Assembly (NCBI GenBank): GCA_008501635.1
Contig: QQUJ01000016.1
Location: forward strand, 79,764-143,763
Direction: 5' to 3'
DNA: 64,000 nt
Source: Pseudomonadota bacterium
Lineage (GTDB): Bacteria > Pseudomonadota > Gammaproteobacteria > QQUJ01
Part shown: piece after piece, positions 27,752-36,012 of the stretch
Numbering within the stretch: the stretch's first letter is position 1
How the letters are laid out: each line of letters begins with the position of its first letter
Program-made: the position numbers and the translations under genes
The notes under the pieces: model-generated
The model's input: only the letters and a program-made list of their open reading frames with translations
Databases searched by the model: none
What the model was told of the DNA's origin: nothing

Positions 27752-28207
27752 ATGAAATATACCTTACCCGATTTCCTTGCCCACTCCATCGCCATGGAGG
27801 ATGAGGCCGCCGAACGTTACCTGGAACTGGCGGACATGATGGAGGCGCACAACAACCTGGAGGTGGCCACCGTATTCCGTGACATGTGCCGCTTCTCGCA
27901 ATTGCATCGTGACTCGATCAGGGAGCGCGCGGGCTCCACGGAACTGCCCAAACCCCACTCGTGGCAGTTTCGTTGGTCGGCGCCGCCCGAGGTCTGCGAT
28001 GAAGATGCCTTCGACTACACTTTGACGCCGTACCAGGCCCTGCAATATGCCCGCGAGAACGAGCAGCGCGCCATGGAATTCTACCGTTCCGTCACGGGCA
28101 ATACCGACGATGCCGAGGTGAAACGGCTCTCCAGCGAGTTTGCCGAAGAGGAGCAGGAACACACCGAGGCGCTCGACAAATGGCTGGAGAAGACTCCACC
28201 CGACTGA
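27752..28207 (+). CDS. Ferritin-like (rubrerythrin-type) protein
   Basis: 151 residues from ATG 27752, chosen over ATG 27737 because AGGAAG lies 5 nt upstream. Four-helix ferritin-like fold: helix 1 carries AMEDEAAERYLEL, helix 2 MCRFSQLHRDSI, and after a Trp-rich linker helix 3 carries ARENEQRAMEFY and helix 4 EFAEEEQEHTEALDKWL. The Glu and ExxH-type residues fit a diiron site. The C-terminal rubredoxin domain of true rubrerythrins is absent. Likely a peroxide- or iron-handling protein; exact role unknown. Its strong promoter carries an operator shared with the aromatic degradation genes. Confidence 0.85.
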   Translation: MKYTLPDFLAHSIAMEDEAAERYLELADMMEAHNNLEVATVFRDMCRFSQLHRDSIRERAGSTELPKPHSWQFRWSAPPEVCDEDAFDYTLTPYQALQYARENEQRAMEFYRSVTGNTDDAEVKRLSSEFAEEEQEHTEALDKWLEKTPPD

Positions 28208-28227
28208 GTCTCGCGCTCAGGCGAACA

Positions 28228-28995
28228 CTACCCGCTCAAATGGCGGTGCTGCTTGACGAGCAGCATCGCCCCCCATGCCAACGCCAGCACCATCAGCACC
28301 ATCCCGAGACCGTTCGCCACCCCGCCCAGGATGCGGTCGTAATCGAGCAGCCCCAGGCGCCCCAGGATATTTTCCCAGTCGTGGATTCCCAGGCGATCCG
28401 CTCCGGTTCCACCGCCCAACATGGGCAGCCGCAGCGCCCGGGCGTCAGCAATGTAGGGTGAAAGATCCGCGAGACTCTGACCCGTCCACCACATCCCGAC
28501 ACTGGCTCCGAAAGGATCGCTGCGTTTGAACAGAAACGCCCCGCAGACCAGAAGGGGCACGAGCAGTTGCATCAGCGATCCGCCTGTCACCACCATGAAA
28601 TCGCCCAGCACGGAAAAAATCACATGCCCCGCCTCGTGGAACACCAAATCAATACGGTGCAGGAATGCTACAGCGCCCGGCATTGTACCCTCAACCACGT
28701 CCTCGTAGCTTGTCGTCACTGTCGCCAGCCCCAAGCCCGCAAGCAATAGCCAGATCAATACCCTCCCCGACCATTCCTTGCGACCATCGTCGCGCGGCGT
28801 GAGGACTGCCACCGCAAGTCGCGAGCATGCTGTGACCCAAGGACGCGTCACTCTCTGCGACGACTGGAAATGCGCCGATCGATAGCGCTGCTTCAGCCAC
28901 TTGTCGTAACGCAATCCACAAGCGGGACAGACGTTGGTCGACCTGGACTCCTGCGCGCGGCATGAATGACCACATTTCGGACAGGTTTGATACAT
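28228..28995 (-). CDS. Zinc-ribbon membrane protein with M50-like HEAGH motif
   Basis: 255 residues. The N-terminal zinc ribbon (CPKCGHSC and CPACGL, residues 5-26) is cytoplasmic. Then come about four to five membrane helices. The second hydrophobic region is preceded by LVFHEAGHVIFSVLG (about 116-130), the HExxH metalloprotease motif of M50 site-2-type proteases. The second canonical M50 motif (NxxPxxxLDG) is not obvious; GGSLMQLLVPL lies nearby. It could be an intramembrane protease or an inactive relative. Convergent with the ferritin-like gene and 14 bp downstream of the LRAT-like gene on the same strand. Confidence 0.8.
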   Translation of the reverse strand: MYQTCPKCGHSCRAQESRSTNVCPACGLRYDKWLKQRYRSAHFQSSQRVTRPWVTACSRLAVAVLTPRDDGRKEWSGRVLIWLLLAGLGLATVTTSYEDVVEGTMPGAVAFLHRIDLVFHEAGHVIFSVLGDFMVVTGGSLMQLLVPLLVCGAFLFKRSDPFGASVGMWWTGQSLADLSPYIADARALRLPMLGGGTGADRLGIHDWENILGRLGLLDYDRILGGVANGLGMVLMVLALAWGAMLLVKQHRHLSG

Positions 28996-29009
28996 TGCGA
29001 AAAACCGTA

Positions 29010-29456
29010 TTACCAGGTCCTGCGCGTATAGCGTCGCACCAGCAGCGCGCCAATGAACACAACGACGCCAGCGGTGGTATGGAGCACCTGCGAACTGATG
29101 GAGTGATCGTTCATTGCCCGATTGGAGAACGACTCACAGTTGTTGGAGATCAGATTGTAGGCACCGTCACCACCGACCATCAGCTCGTCCAGCGCACGCT
29201 GCGCCACCGCGATATCGGAGAACCTGCCCCGATTGGGTTGAACGGTGACCGCACCGTAGCGCGAATAGGCGGCGACGAATCGATCATAGGTGGTCAAACG
29301 ATACCCCGCCTCGCGCGTGCTCTCGGCCACATAGGTCTGCCCGTCGGCGGTGCTGCGCCCCAGCACAATACCATGGTGCTTGGGTCCGAGGCGCCCCAAT
29401 CGCGTCAGGGCACCGACGATACGGCATCCGGTGGTATCGATCTGCTCAAATTCCAT
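29010..29456 (-). CDS. LRAT/NlpC-like cysteine-active protein with C-terminal anchor
   Basis: 148 residues from ATG 29454-29456. KHHGIVLG near residue 25 supplies the His of the permuted NlpC/P60 (LRAT) fold, and SNNCESFSNRAM near residue 105 the Cys in the NCxxF motif typical of lecithin:retinol acyltransferase-like proteins. A single hydrophobic helix near the C-terminus (VLHTTAGVVVFIGALLV) followed by basic residues anchors it to the membrane with N-terminus in or out unresolved. Possible lipid acyltransferase/hydrolase. 14 bp upstream of the zinc-ribbon protease-like gene, probably one operon. Confidence 0.8.
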   Translation of the reverse strand: MEFEQIDTTGCRIVGALTRLGRLGPKHHGIVLGRSTADGQTYVAESTREAGYRLTTYDRFVAAYSRYGAVTVQPNRGRFSDIAVAQRALDELMVGGDGAYNLISNNCESFSNRAMNDHSISSQVLHTTAGVVVFIGALLVRRYTRRTW

Positions 29457-29647
29457 CGTCTGTTCCCGTGTCTGCAACGCAGATCATGATAATCCTTGCC
29501 AGGCTGGAAGTTTTGTTTCGCTTCCCGTAATTATCTCGCTACCATCGGGATCGTCAAAACAAGGGTCAAACCAGCGACGCCATAAATCCGCAACAGACAA
29601 CACGCGCCACTTAAGACCTTGATCGATTGACAACAAGAAAGCCTGCC

Positions 29648-30553
29648 ATGAGAGACGTCCTGTTCATAGTCAACCCGAGAGCGGCATCAGGACGCGCCTC
29701 GCGTGTCTGGGAGGATCTTCGCAACCGCGTGCGAAGCCTGCGCACGGCCATGGTTGTGCAGTGCGAAGAGCGGGGAACCGCGGCGAAGGCGATCATCGAT
29801 GCACTGACGCCGCAGATTCGCCGCGTCGTCACCGTGGGCGGCGACGGCACGCTGAACCACGCACTCAACCTGATGTTGGCCGATGCGCCAGACATTGAGC
29901 GCAGTTTGGGACTCATTCCCGTCGGCACCGGCTCTGATCTGGCTCGCGGCCTGGGGCTTGAGACGCGCCCGATGCAGGCATTGGAGCAGGCGCTCGAAGC
30001 GTTGCCATCACGCATGGATGCCCTGCGGCTCCACGCAGCCGGGCAGCACCGCTACCTCATCAATGTTGCCTCGCTTGGGCTCTCCGCCCCCGTGGCAGCG
30101 CGGGTCAATGCGCTACCCAAGCGCAATACCGCGACCTACCTCACTGCCGCCCTGCGCGTTCTGCTGAGCTACCAACCGCAATGGGCGCGCATCCATCTTG
30201 ATGGCAAGTTCTGGTGCCAGGGTCGCTTCTATATCGTAGTGGTCGCCAATGGCAGCTGTTTCGCCAAAGGGATGCGCATTGCGCCCAAGGCCGATCCCCA
30301 CGACGGGCTGGCCGACGTGGTAGCTATCGAAGCCGCGTCAAAACCACTGGTGCTGGCGTGGTTGCCGAGCGTCTATCTGGGCAGGCATTTGGCCGCACCC
30401 TTCGTCCACTGGGCACGTGCCAAGACGATCGACATCGACACCGGCTCTGAGCAACCGGCGTTTGAAGGTGACGGTGAGGTGTCGCTGCCGGCGCCCGGAA
30501 GCCTGACCGTGGAACAGGGCGCGGTGTTGTTCAGCGGATTGACCAACAGCTGA
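29648..30553 (+). CDS. Diacylglycerol kinase family lipid kinase
   Basis: 301 residues from ATG 29648 (an in-frame TTG at 29627 is less likely). Two-domain lipid kinase of the DagK/YegS/sphingosine-kinase type that uses ATP to phosphorylate a lipid hydroxyl. The NPRAASGRASRVWEDL segment at the N-terminus and the nucleotide-binding GGDGTLNH motif (about residue 63) followed by GLIPVGTGSDLARGLGL are diagnostic. FEGDGEVSLPAPGSL near the C-terminus is the usual substrate-domain end. Stands alone, convergent with the next gene. Confidence 0.93.
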   Translation: MRDVLFIVNPRAASGRASRVWEDLRNRVRSLRTAMVVQCEERGTAAKAIIDALTPQIRRVVTVGGDGTLNHALNLMLADAPDIERSLGLIPVGTGSDLARGLGLETRPMQALEQALEALPSRMDALRLHAAGQHRYLINVASLGLSAPVAARVNALPKRNTATYLTAALRVLLSYQPQWARIHLDGKFWCQGRFYIVVVANGSCFAKGMRIAPKADPHDGLADVVAIEAASKPLVLAWLPSVYLGRHLAAPFVHWARAKTIDIDTGSEQPAFEGDGEVSLPAPGSLTVEQGAVLFSGLTNS

Positions 30554-30580
30554 TCGGTTTCACAGTCCAGCGTTACCCCG

Positions 30581-31474
30581 TCATTGCCTGCCCGCGACAT
30601 CCTGAAGCGCGGCTTTGATCGCATCCGGTGCCTTTGAGATCTTCATGAAGGTGCCCATCGTCAGATCGGGAAAACTCTGTGCAATGCGGAATTTGCCGTG
30701 CAACGCGTAAACCTTTCCACCACTCACCAACATCTCATAGGGGAGATGCGGAGTATGCTTCAGAGGCGCGATATCGGTCGTTGCCATAACCGCCTGGTCG
30801 GAACCCTCGCCCGCGGACAAAGCCACTCCGAACAAGGTCTCGTCTTTGCCCGGCAGATCGATGCGATACACCTTCTGAGTGCCGCTTCTTCCTGCTGCCA
30901 AGCCGCTTTCCACTGCCTGAACGGCGCTGTCGTAGCCATCGTACTCGGCAAGGGCCAACTGATCGGTGAAGTACGGCATGAAGATCATGTAATGGTAGCT
31001 TTTGAGATCAAATTCGGGGGCACCGTATTCAGAACCGAACTCCTGCATCCTGCCCAATGCGCCTGCCATTGACGCGGTAACGCCCGCCAAAGAATCCGCC
31101 ATCCGGTAAACGATCGCCATGTATTCTGGATTGGTGTAGGCGATCTGCACGCCCTCATCGGTTCTGGTCACACCCACGCGCAACGCAGCTCCGTACCCGC
31201 CGAGTTCGGATCGGGTCGCCGTCTGCTTCAACGCCTCATTGGTGACTACCAGCGAATGCGCGCCGGGATAGGGGCTGTATTCCCCCACGATCGTCATACC
31301 GCCCTGTTTCAACGCGACGCGTGTCTGCTCGAGGATATCGGCGAAGTCGCCAGTCGCTTGTTTTGCCAATACATAAGGCTTGTAGAATCGGGTCTCCGCC
31401 TGTGAATTTCCGACCAGAATCAATCCCGTGACGAGAACTGCAAGTAGCGAGAAGTAACGTCTGAAGTGGTACAT
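30581..31474 (-). CDS. Hypothetical exported protein, possibly DUF302-like
   Basis: 297 residues from ATG 31472-31474. The signal peptide spans about residues 1-26 (basic start, hydrophobic core, cleavage after NSQA). The mature protein has a first part with VALKQGGMTIVGEYSPYPGAHSLVV (about 53-77) and VQIAYTNPEYMAIVYRMADSL, which recalls the DUF302 alpha/beta fold, and a second half ending SFPDLTMGTFMKI. Likely periplasmic. I do not know its function. Monocistronic by spacing; 26 bp from the convergent lipid kinase gene. Confidence 0.7.
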   Translation of the reverse strand: MYHFRRYFSLLAVLVTGLILVGNSQAETRFYKPYVLAKQATGDFADILEQTRVALKQGGMTIVGEYSPYPGAHSLVVTNEALKQTATRSELGGYGAALRVGVTRTDEGVQIAYTNPEYMAIVYRMADSLAGVTASMAGALGRMQEFGSEYGAPEFDLKSYHYMIFMPYFTDQLALAEYDGYDSAVQAVESGLAAGRSGTQKVYRIDLPGKDETLFGVALSAGEGSDQAVMATTDIAPLKHTPHLPYEMLVSGGKVYALHGKFRIAQSFPDLTMGTFMKISKAPDAIKAALQDVAGRQ

Positions 31475-31853
31475 GCTCAAATCCAATACATGTGACTAAG
31501 GCCAGATGGAACTAGTAACACGCAGCCATGGAGCGCAACCAATAAGGAGTCTTGATTCCGCCATAGAGAAAGAGTTATGGAACTGCAAAGAGTCTCCAGG
31601 GGCTCGTTGATTACCGCTGAGATAATCAACTGTCGATTGACGCTTGCCTCCACGTTCTGCATCGATCTCAAGCGAATACGCTTTCGTTCAATCGACATAC
31701 ACTCATCGTTGAAACGCTCGGCCAACCCGCCGATCCTCTCCGAGGGTGCAAGAATTCTCGCTGGCGCGATCTCCTGACGAGCGAAGGCGATTGCATCAAA
31801 GCGCCGGGTAGTCTCTACGGAGACTACCCGGCGCCCAAACCAGCCGCGACACG
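31475..31853. other. Intergenic stretch with strong terminator, no gene
   Basis: About 380 bp between the sensor gene stop and the exported-protein start. Small open frames exist (for example 31577-31777) but have no Shine-Dalgarno and no family look. The strong hairpin at 31801-31834 is listed separately. Confidence 0.5.
31801..31834 (-). terminator. Strong hairpin after Cache-HAMP gene
   Basis: Perfect 15-bp inverted repeat GCGCCGGGTAGTCTC / GAGACTACCCGGCGC with a TACG loop, 20 bp past the stop codon of the sensor gene. Only TTT follows, so termination is likely but the T-tract is short. Confidence 0.75.
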
Positions 31854-33029
31854 TCAACGGTTTGTCTTGCCCTGCTCGGCCCTTCGCGTCCTCAATTGCT
31901 TCATTGCAATCTGGAGGCTGACCACTATGCGCTGAAAAGCCTGTATCAACTTTCCGATTTCATCTTTTCGTTCGGTATCCCCAATCACAATGTCGAAATC
32001 ACCGAGGCTGATCTTTTCCATTTGCTGAGTCAGTTTTCGGATTGGATCAACAATACGGTTGGAGAAGAAAACGGAGAAATACACAGCAATCGCGAGCGTG
32101 ACGACGATACCGACGAGGAAAGTGGTTTGCAGTGAATAGAGACTGTGAAAGGCCTCTTTGGCCTCGATTTCCGCAACAAGTATCCAAGGGTATTTCTCAT
32201 GCTTGAGGTACAGGTCGATCACTTCGACGCCTTCCGCATTGGTTCTCAGATCGGAAGAGAATCCCTTCGCCCGCGCTTCGGCGATACCCGGCGTACCCAG
32301 CGGCGCCTGCTTATCGATATCCTTATAGACAATCGGCACGCCATCCGCCGTTGTCAGGAACACTTTACCGGTATCACCGAGCTTAAAGTTCTCAGTAAGA
32401 ATTTTGGTTTCATGCGGTATTTGCAACTCAAAACCAATAACCGCGCGCACAGTACCATCGGGTTGTTTCACCGGATAAAACAGCATTTGGTGACTGTGAT
32501 CCGACTCAATCCAACTGGAATAGTCCGAGACACTGGTCGTACCATTCAATAATGTTTCGGTTACCCAAGCGTTGCGCGAGGTGTCTTCATTAAGATGGGA
32601 GGAAGGAGATCCTTTGACTTTCTCACCGTGATTGGGACTGACAACAATTTTTCTGGTGCGGTCAATCAAAAAGATATGATGGTACTTTCCCCAATGCGCC
32701 TCCTGAAAACTGTAGAGCAGGTTGTCAACCTGCTTTCTCACTTCCTCGAATCGTTCCGCTTCCACCGAATTCAGACTCCGGTTTGAGCTCGCGATGAACT
32801 CCTGCATGACATCGGAGTTCGCCATCGCCTGTCCGATGGTCTCTGTGGCATCAATATAGTTTTCCAGCGCGTCCTCTTTTGACTTCACGATCGTCAACAG
32901 GTATTCCTGGATCGATTTGGTAAATATATCCGTGGTTTGAAAATAACTGATTCCTCCCAGCGTTATCAGCGGGATCAAGGCCATCACATGCAACACAATC
33001 GATAGTTTCGTTTTAATCGAAGTCATCAT
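31854..33029 (-). CDS. Cache-HAMP membrane sensor lacking an output domain
   Basis: 391 residues. An N-terminal membrane helix (about 8-28) is followed by a long periplasmic dCache-type sensor (about 35-285, with VFLTTADGVPIVYKDIDK and YPWILVAEIEAKEAFHSL), a second helix (about 298-318, FLVGIVVTLAIAVYFSVFF), and a HAMP domain (NRIVDPIRKLTQQMEKISLGDFDI, about 320-370). The protein stops about 20 residues after HAMP with no kinase, GGDEF or methyl-accepting domain. It probably works by partnering another protein. The gene upstream on the same strand (48 bp away) encodes a PATAN-like protein, a plausible partner. Confidence 0.9.
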   Translation of the reverse strand: MMTSIKTKLSIVLHVMALIPLITLGGISYFQTTDIFTKSIQEYLLTIVKSKEDALENYIDATETIGQAMANSDVMQEFIASSNRSLNSVEAERFEEVRKQVDNLLYSFQEAHWGKYHHIFLIDRTRKIVVSPNHGEKVKGSPSSHLNEDTSRNAWVTETLLNGTTSVSDYSSWIESDHSHQMLFYPVKQPDGTVRAVIGFELQIPHETKILTENFKLGDTGKVFLTTADGVPIVYKDIDKQAPLGTPGIAEARAKGFSSDLRTNAEGVEVIDLYLKHEKYPWILVAEIEAKEAFHSLYSLQTTFLVGIVVTLAIAVYFSVFFSNRIVDPIRKLTQQMEKISLGDFDIVIGDTERKDEIGKLIQAFQRIVVSLQIAMKQLRTRRAEQGKTNR

Positions 33030-33077
33030 TTCCCCCAGGCATTTCGCCTTAATTCACAATCTCCATAGAACCGATTT

Positions 33078-33662
33078 TCAGCCACGCCTTATGCGCTCCA
33101 ACGCCAGATCACGAAAGGTACCGGCATAAGCGCTGTCCGGGATCTGCATGGCCACGGCGTCGACAAGCTCTTCAAGATTTTCACTGCTTTCGATCGCCTG
33201 TTCGATGATCAGATCGGCCATCGGTCCGATGTGTTTTACCGCCAGCTCAATCAGCACCTCTCGTACCAGTTCTTCTTTGAAATCTCCGAATGGTGTGCCT
33301 TTATCAGCCACCGGCTTGGTAGGAAGAACTGACCCCCCATCCTGGCGCACCACAGGCGTACCCGCTTCTATACGGTCGGCCAGTTCCTTGGCCGGCATGA
33401 GTTCCTTGCGGATTTCTCCCTTTGCCGCGACAAAGCCAAATCTCAGGGATTGAGATTGAGCGAGGAGTTGTATCGCTTCCCCAACATCTTTTCGCCGGGC
33501 GATGGTCTGAGTCAGTCGTCCTTCATAAAACCTCAACACAACCGACCGCTGCGCCTCGGTGACGATGGATAGAACCCCGGATTCACGATCGGCAACAATC
33601 TTTCGAATCTGATCGACCAAATGCTGCTTCGATACGAACTGTGTAGTCACGCGATCAAGCAT
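33078..33662 (-). CDS. PATAN/DUF4388-like cytoplasmic protein
   Basis: 194 residues, no signal or membrane segment. The N-terminal part (about 20-75) has the pattern of PATAN/DUF4388 domains (SGVLSIVTEAQRSVVLRFYEGRLTQTIARRKDVGEAIQLL), found in bacterial signalling proteins. The C-terminal helical part (about 125-190, FKEELVREVLIELAVKHIGPMADLIIEQAI) looks like a second conserved small domain. Ends 48 bp before the Cache-HAMP sensor start, same strand, probably one operon. Assignment by pattern only, so the family call is tentative. Confidence 0.65.
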   Translation of the reverse strand: MLDRVTTQFVSKQHLVDQIRKIVADRESGVLSIVTEAQRSVVLRFYEGRLTQTIARRKDVGEAIQLLAQSQSLRFGFVAAKGEIRKELMPAKELADRIEAGTPVVRQDGGSVLPTKPVADKGTPFGDFKEELVREVLIELAVKHIGPMADLIIEQAIESSENLEELVDAVAMQIPDSAYAGTFRDLALERIRRG

Positions 33663-34231
33663 CCCATCTCAGAATAGAACGATAGTCTTACGTTGTTGCG
33701 CACACGGCTACCATGGAAACGACAGTGGGCAATGCCATGCAGTTGACTACCCCCGGCACCGGAGCGCGTCTGCCCGCAGCGTTTCCCGAACCAAGGTCCC
33801 TGACCTGGTCCGTACAGACAGCAAATATTCCAGCGATTGCTGCCATTTTACAATTGAGGGGGGCACTGTTAGAAAATCAAACGGCCGCGAGGCCGAGCTA
33901 CCCGGTGTTCTTGCTCTTTTTTCCGGGACCCTGTTGGCATAAATGCCATGTTGCAGACTGAGAGTCTAACAGTATTTATTTATTAACCGATTAGCGACTC
34001 TAATGTTCTTCAACGTCAAGCAGACAATCTTTCAGTCCCATTCTCCAACCATCCGCCACGAGAACCGGTTTTTATCACCACGCTGGGCAGTCGGCGAAAA
34101 CGGACCTGTTGAAGACGCCGCCCTACCTGACACAATGTCAGTTCTGACAGCGTTTTGTAGCTCACTCGCCTCGATCGAACCCTGCGACCGGGCGCCGCCT
34201 CCTGCTACGCGGTGCGCGTAGCGAGCTGCTT
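33663..34231. other. Intergenic region without a convincing gene
   Basis: 569 bp. Open frames at 33713-33961 and 34003-34221 (plus) lack Shine-Dalgarno sequences and resemble no family. Contains small inverted repeats TGGCAT-AA-ATGCCA (33934-33947) and GCTACGC-GGTGC-GCGTAGC (34204-34222); the latter sits just beyond the stop of the GFA gene and may be its terminator. 33955-33995 is AT-rich. Confidence 0.5.
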
Positions 34232-34663
34232 TCATGCGCCTGCCGGCGGCGCGTACTTCGCAAATACCTCCGCCTCGGTCAGGTTTCTGGTTTCATTGGC
34301 GAAACTGTAATAGTCCGGTTTTCTGTCAACAAACACCTGATGGTCGAAGACGATACCGGCGCACTCTTCAAACAGCCCCACCGGCACGAAGTACTGCTGT
34401 GTTTCCTTAAGACGATAAAACAGATGGCTGCCACATTTCCTGCAGAACCCGCGTTCAGCCCAGGTAGATGAACCATAAATGGAGATGCTCTCTTCCCCGT
34501 CAAAGGAGACATCGCTACCGCAATCCACCGCAAGCAATGGACCACCCGTCCAGCGCCGACACATACCGCAGTGGCAGGCCCCCACATGCGGGCTCATTTC
34601 CGCTGCCATGATTTTGATGGCACCGCACAGGCAGTGCCCCTGATTTCCCCTGGTTTCAGCCAT
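34232..34663 (-). CDS. GFA family (CENP-V/GFA zinc) protein
   Basis: 143 residues of the small zinc-binding family named after glutathione-dependent formaldehyde-activating enzyme. Cys ligands appear as CLCGAI (residues 8-13), CHCGMCRRWTGGP (about 31-43), and FCRKCGSHLFYRL (about 73-85). Most members have no proven activity; a glutathione-adduct role is only a family guess. 27 bp downstream of the VOC-protein gene on the same strand, suggesting a two-gene unit. Confidence 0.92.
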   Translation of the reverse strand: MAETRGNQGHCLCGAIKIMAAEMSPHVGACHCGMCRRWTGGPLLAVDCGSDVSFDGEESISIYGSSTWAERGFCRKCGSHLFYRLKETQQYFVPVGLFEECAGIVFDHQVFVDRKPDYYSFANETRNLTEAEVFAKYAPPAGA

Positions 34664-34690
34664 ACCACTATCTCCCTCGCGCTGTACTCC

Positions 34691-35143
34691 CTACATCTGC
34701 GGGACTTTGCCTGGATCGAAATCCGCCACGTTGGTCGCGAAAGACCAGTCGTAGCCGTCGGGGTCCTGGACACTGCACATCCGGTCACCCCAAAACATTT
34801 CCTGAGGCTCCATGATGGGTTGCGCCCCCGCAGCGAGCGCCTGTCTGAAAAGCGCGTCCACATCATCGCAATAGAGGTATGGACCGATGGGACACTCAAT
34901 GCCGGAACTGGCGGGTGTCTTTTTGGTCGCGCCCATGGCGCCTTCGACACCCATCATCAGATAGGCATCCCGGTAGCTCATTTCAGCGTGGACGATCTTG
35001 CCACTGCTGTCGCACAGAGGCTGGGAGCCAGGCTGAAAACCAAACGCGTGTTGATAGAAGTCCAGCGATTTTTCAGGATCGCGGACGGTGATATACGGGG
35101 TCAGCCAAGGCATATTGGCCGGTTTTGCAGCGCGCTTTGACAT
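34691..35143 (-). CDS. VOC-superfamily (glyoxalase/PhnB-like) protein
   Basis: 150 residues from the second ATG of an ATGATG pair; GGAGG lies 6 nt upstream of it (35150-35154). Vicinal oxygen chelate fold with two beta-alpha-beta modules: ITVRDPEKSLDFYQHAFGFQ near the N-terminus and LYCDDVDALFRQALAAGAQPIMEPQEMFWGDRMCSVQDPDGYDW near residues 90-135. This is the PhnB/YdhR-like layout of single-domain members that form dimers. Substrate unknown. Upstream of and probably co-transcribed with the GFA gene; both families include thiol-adduct enzymes. Confidence 0.92.
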   Translation of the reverse strand: MSKRAAKPANMPWLTPYITVRDPEKSLDFYQHAFGFQPGSQPLCDSSGKIVHAEMSYRDAYLMMGVEGAMGATKKTPASSGIECPIGPYLYCDDVDALFRQALAAGAQPIMEPQEMFWGDRMCSVQDPDGYDWSFATNVADFDPGKVPQM

Positions 35144-35228
35144 CATGCACCTCCGTGAGCATTGTGCGGGACTTGATCTTTGGGTATCCGTGCGAATTGC
35201 CGCCAACCGCTAGCGTCGCATGCTAAAG

Positions 35229-35861
35229 CTAGCCCGTCTTTTCGATTTCCTCAACCGCTTGGAATGTGTTGAATATTTCATCCATCTGTCTGCTGAGTTT
35301 ATGGAAGGCGTTCAGCACCCGGGGGTCGAAATCGCTGGGATCGATCCTGTCATCGCCCCGGGAGATGATCTCCACGGCACGTTCGTGGCTGAACGCCGGT
35401 TTGTAAATGCGCTTCTGACGCAGGGCATCGTAGACGCCAGCCAATGCAACGATGCGTGCGCTGAGCGGAATCGCCTCTCCCTGCAACCACCTGCGCACCG
35501 CCCGGTTGGCATACAGGGGCAGGCCATCACGATCGAGCTTGATCACCAGATCGGGATTGGCGTCGGGAAACGCGGCACGCAACGCCGCACGGTTGATCCC
35601 GGCAAGATGGCGCCCGATACCCGTCACCAGCCACGGCACGAGAAAAGGGATCAGAACCTGAACCACGCCATAGCCCGGCTGAATCCGAATCGCCAGCCAA
35701 TGCGACGCAAAATAACTGCCGGCACCGGCAAACCATTGATTCATGATATTGAAACCGTGGATAGCGATACCAACCAGCAATGCCGCCAACCACGGACGCG
35801 TGAAGACCCGCCGCAACCCTCGTTCAATGCGTGTGGAGTTCCGTTGCAGGTGGCTGTCCAT
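35229..35861 (-). CDS. Membrane protein with truncated PAS and partial HD-GYP domain
   Basis: 210 residues from ATG 35859-35861 (AGGAAGG about 9 nt upstream). Residues 24-90 hold two or three membrane segments. About 25 residues of PAS-like sequence follow (ANPDLVIKLDRDGLPLYANR, 101-120). From residue 127 the sequence reads as the C-terminal third of an HD-GYP domain: GEAIPLSARIVALAGVYDALRQKRIYKPAFSHERAVEII, with FDPRVLNAF at 178-186. The HD dyad, the metal ligands and the GYP triplet are all absent, so it cannot hydrolyse cyclic-di-GMP. Best read as a remnant of a larger sensor phosphodiesterase after an in-frame deletion, or a non-catalytic protein. Confidence 0.72.
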   Translation of the reverse strand: MDSHLQRNSTRIERGLRRVFTRPWLAALLVGIAIHGFNIMNQWFAGAGSYFASHWLAIRIQPGYGVVQVLIPFLVPWLVTGIGRHLAGINRAALRAAFPDANPDLVIKLDRDGLPLYANRAVRRWLQGEAIPLSARIVALAGVYDALRQKRIYKPAFSHERAVEIISRGDDRIDPSDFDPRVLNAFHKLSRQMDEIFNTFQAVEEIEKTG

Positions 35862-36012
35862 CGGCCGGCCCCTTCCTGATTGAGAACCTGACTCACAATC
35901 CCCGCGTGAGGGATTGCGAGACGGGTTCCAGTGCATCTTGCTAAACAAGATCCACCGAACGGGCGAAACCGTACAGATAGTTATCGGATCAGGATGGCTT
36001 CAGTAGCCCGGC

